Positions 6,699 to 8,162 of a stretch of 8,162 nt of DNA are shown here, one piece after another. How positions within the stretch are numbered: position 1 is the first letter of the stretch; the number at the start of each line of letters is the position of its first letter. Source of the DNA: an uncultured Ruminococcus sp. (GTDB taxonomy: Bacteria > Bacillota > Clostridia > Oscillospirales > Ruminococcaceae); contig CACZQG010000208.1 of the NCBI GenBank assembly GCA_902783235.1, positions 1 through 8,162 on the forward strand, written 5' to 3'. Both the position numbers and the translations under genes were made by a program. Below the pieces are notes generated by a model. The model was not told the origin of the DNA. It made no database searches and saw nothing but the letters and a program-made list of their open reading frames with translations.

Positions 6699-7984
6699 TC
6701 GCAAATCACCGCTCTCCTCTTGTTGGACGATAAAACGGGTATCTCATCAACGTATTCAATATCTATAAGGGCATCCTCTCCTAAAGCACCTCTCATTTTT
6801 TTCAGAATGCCGCTTGTATCTGCATTTTTATCGGCATTGAGTCTCAGAAGATACTCACGCTGTCCCTTTTGCACGAACTGCCACTGTTTTACCGACTCCA
6901 CGCCCCACATGGAAACAGATATTTTTGCAGGAGAGATTATCTCACCGGCTGTTGTGTAAACGCAGTCACGGCTGCGGCCGTGGATCTCTGTAAAATAGGG
7001 GAAGCCATCGGCTCCATCCCTCTGCATTATTCCCAGATCCCCTGTATCATAACGGATCATGGGCATTGCATAGTTAAACAGATCGGTAATAACTATCCTT
7101 CCTGTTTCACCGTATTCTGCCGGTTCATCGGATCCGGGCTTTAAGCATTCAAAATAAAAGCTTCCCCAGTTAAGGTGATAGCATCCGCCGTCGCCCCTGT
7201 CCTGCCCCAGTATGCCAAGCTCCATGTCGGCATATCTTCGGTAAACGGGGCAGCCGAACACTTCACTTACCTTTTGTCTGTTTTCTTCAAAAATACCCTC
7301 TCCCGCAGTGAGTACCGATCTTACTGATGAAAATTCCTCAGCCGGGATACCTCTGCTTCTGATCCTGTCTGCAAGGGCGACCAGTGTTGAGGCATAGCTG
7401 AAAACTATCCTGGGCTTCAGCTCGAATATCCTGTCTGTCATTCTGTCCAGACTTACGCTGTCCAGCCCCGAGGAATCTATATAGTAGATATTCTCTCTTG
7501 CTTCCTGTTCAGGTGTTCTTTTCAGCTTATCGCTGAGCACCCTGAACATCACCATTCTCTCATGCGAGGGATAATCGCAAAGCTCCCCCAACACTTTGAG
7601 ATCGGCTATAGTACGCTTTCTCTTTTTCAGATCCTGTATCACCGAAAAGGGTACTCCCGTTGAGCCGCTTGTTGATGAGATATGAGTAGGTGTAAGAAAA
7701 TCCCCCACTGCTTTATGCGCCTCATAGTTTTCCAGTATATCGGCTTTTGTCACAACAGGAAAGGTGTCATCAGGTGAAAATGAACTGTAAAATGGAGTAT
7801 TTTTTATTGCATGGGCTTTTATTTCCCTGTATCTTTCCTTTACCCATTCCCTGTCCGCATTGGAAAGCACTCTTTTTATTTCCGTATATTGGTCATAAAT
7901 AAGGCCGCCCTCTGCTTTATCCTGTTCCCAGAATTCGGTTCTTGCCTGCAGAGGTGTGACCATTCTGCCGTTTATACTTACCAT
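6683..7984 (-). CDS. PaaK/CapK/F390-synthetase-like adenylate-forming ligase
   Basis: This 433-residue member of the ANL adenylating superfamily should activate a carboxylic acid with ATP and pass it to CoA or another acceptor. Visible core motifs are: the phosphate loop SSTSGSTGVPFSV (103-115), YADMELG (251-257) at the place of the usual aromatic-Gly-x-T-E motif with Glu255 kept, the ribose-binding YDTGDLG (312-318), the hinge GRSRD (336-340) and a C-terminal SSNKRR (419-424) that could supply the catalytic lysine. Length and motif spacing fit the compact phenylacetate-CoA ligase/CapK group. Members of that group are often found in surface-polysaccharide loci, so the substrate cannot be assumed to be phenylacetate. 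The start ATG is preceded by AGGAG (7993-7997) at 8 bases. It is the first gene of the operon visible here, with the acetyltransferase overlapping its stop codon. The cassette may continue from genes outside the window. Confidence 0.85.
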   Translation of the reverse strand: MVSINGRMVTPLQARTEFWEQDKAEGGLIYDQYTEIKRVLSNADREWVKERYREIKAHAIKNTPFYSSFSPDDTFPVVTKADILENYEAHKAVGDFLTPTHISSTSGSTGVPFSVIQDLKKRKRTIADLKVLGELCDYPSHERMVMFRVLSDKLKRTPEQEARENIYYIDSSGLDSVSLDRMTDRIFELKPRIVFSYASTLVALADRIRSRGIPAEEFSSVRSVLTAGEGIFEENRQKVSEVFGCPVYRRYADMELGILGQDRGDGGCYHLNWGSFYFECLKPGSDEPAEYGETGRIVITDLFNYAMPMIRYDTGDLGIMQRDGADGFPYFTEIHGRSRDCVYTTAGEIISPAKISVSMWGVESVKQWQFVQKGQREYLLRLNADKNADTSGILKKMRGALGEDALIDIEYVDEIPVLSSNKRRAVICEWKKQ

Positions 7985-7992
7985 ACCTGTAT

Positions 7993-7997
7993 CTCCT
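7993..7997 (-). promoter_or_regulatory. Ribosome binding site of the ligase gene
   Basis: AGGAG on the minus strand lies 8 bases upstream of the ATG at 7984. It is the clearest Shine-Dalgarno site in the window and fixes the start of the ligase gene. Confidence 0.8.
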
Positions 7998-8016
7998 ATG
8001 TCTTTTTATACTAATT

Positions 8017-8045
8017 ATTGAAAGGGTCGCTTTTGAAAAAACTTG
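8017..8045 (+). repeat. Partial copy of the dispersed intergenic element
   Basis: On the plus strand this matches the minus-strand sequence of 340-370 at 27 of 31 columns, with two one-base gaps. A TTTATA motif (8005-8010) lies at the same distance upstream. It sits in the leader of the right-hand operon in the orientation opposite to that operon, whereas the left copy lies in the 3' UTR in the same orientation as its operon. Similarity ends after 8045, so only the leading part of the element is present. Confidence 0.45.
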
Positions 8046-8162
8046 TTTTTAAGGCAATACCGCACAAGGATCGTGCGGAAATCAATTTTTACAAAATAGT
8101 TACATAACACATTTGTAGAGGACGTAGCCATCTACATCCCACAGGTTATATAGCAAATGATA
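8046..8162. other. Non-coding right edge with a hairpin
   Basis: No gene can be supported here. A 6-bp perfect stem, CCGCAC (8060-8065) with GTGCGG (8073-8078), encloses a 7-base loop. On the plus strand five T follow after a gap of 7 bases (8086-8090), which would make at best a weak plus-strand terminator; the minus-strand side lacks a T-run. The preceding GGCAATA could extend such a stem if a second arm existed, as at insertion-sequence ends, but none is seen. I found no pair of -35 and -10 boxes good enough to call a promoter for the ligase operon. Confidence 0.4.

Noticed and set aside
8005..8010. TATAAA on the minus strand as a -10 box for the ligase operon
   Set aside because: No -35-like hexamer lies about 17 bases upstream, and the start of transcription would fall almost on the ribosome binding site.
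8100..8162. Twenty sense codons before a TAA on the minus strand, possibly the end of an upstream gene
   Set aside because: Twenty open codons occur often by chance, and the translated peptide shows no recognisable family. It could be real, but the window is too short to support it.

Overview
The window looks like chromosomal DNA of a Gram-positive, moderately AT-rich clostridial bacterium. Oscillospiraceae, and Ruminococcus in particular, is my best guess from coding style and gene content. The guess rests on AGGAG-type ribosome binding sites, frequent ATA/TAT-rich codons, tightly packed genes and a MoxR-DUF58-transglutaminase operon. No rRNA or marker gene is present to prove it. All six convincing genes are on the minus strand, so transcription runs from the right end of the window to the left.

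Right block (about 7984 down to 5134): three tightly linked genes. They encode a PaaK/CapK/F390-synthetase-like adenylate-forming ligase, a GNAT N-acetyltransferase whose start overlaps the ligase's end, and a DegT/DnrJ/EryC1/StrS PLP aminotransferase that follows after 2 bases. The aminotransferase and acetyltransferase recall the WecE/WecD logic: put an amino group on a nucleotide sugar, then acetylate it. With the ligase, a role in making or decorating a surface glycan or small secondary metabolite is plausible, but the substrate cannot be read from the sequence.

Middle spacer (5038-5133): 96 bases holding an 8-bp perfect dyad and a GC-rich 10-bp palindrome. It separates the two blocks and may be a dispersed repeat.

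Left block (5037 down to 403): MoxR-type AAA+ ATPase, DUF58 membrane-anchored protein and an eight-helix TgpA-like transglutaminase, spaced by 4 and 2 bases once the starts are corrected. This is a well-known conserved trio in which the ATPase probably acts on the DUF58 partner, and the transglutaminase-like cysteine domain sits outside the membrane. An intrinsic terminator at 197-227 ends the block after a 3' untranslated stretch of about 175 bases.

Flanks: the non-coding left edge (1-402) contains two 107-base-spaced direct repeats, an inverted repeat in register with part of them, and a sequence that recurs in inverted orientation in the right-hand leader (8017-8045). These look like copies of a dispersed intergenic element. 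The right edge (7985-8162) also has a hairpin at 8060-8078 and no gene I can support. I found no CRISPR array, tRNA, transposase or phage gene. The genes themselves are of known families. The least explained items are the intergenic repeat element, the GC-rich dyad spacer and the exact chemistry of the ligase/acetyltransferase/aminotransferase cassette.
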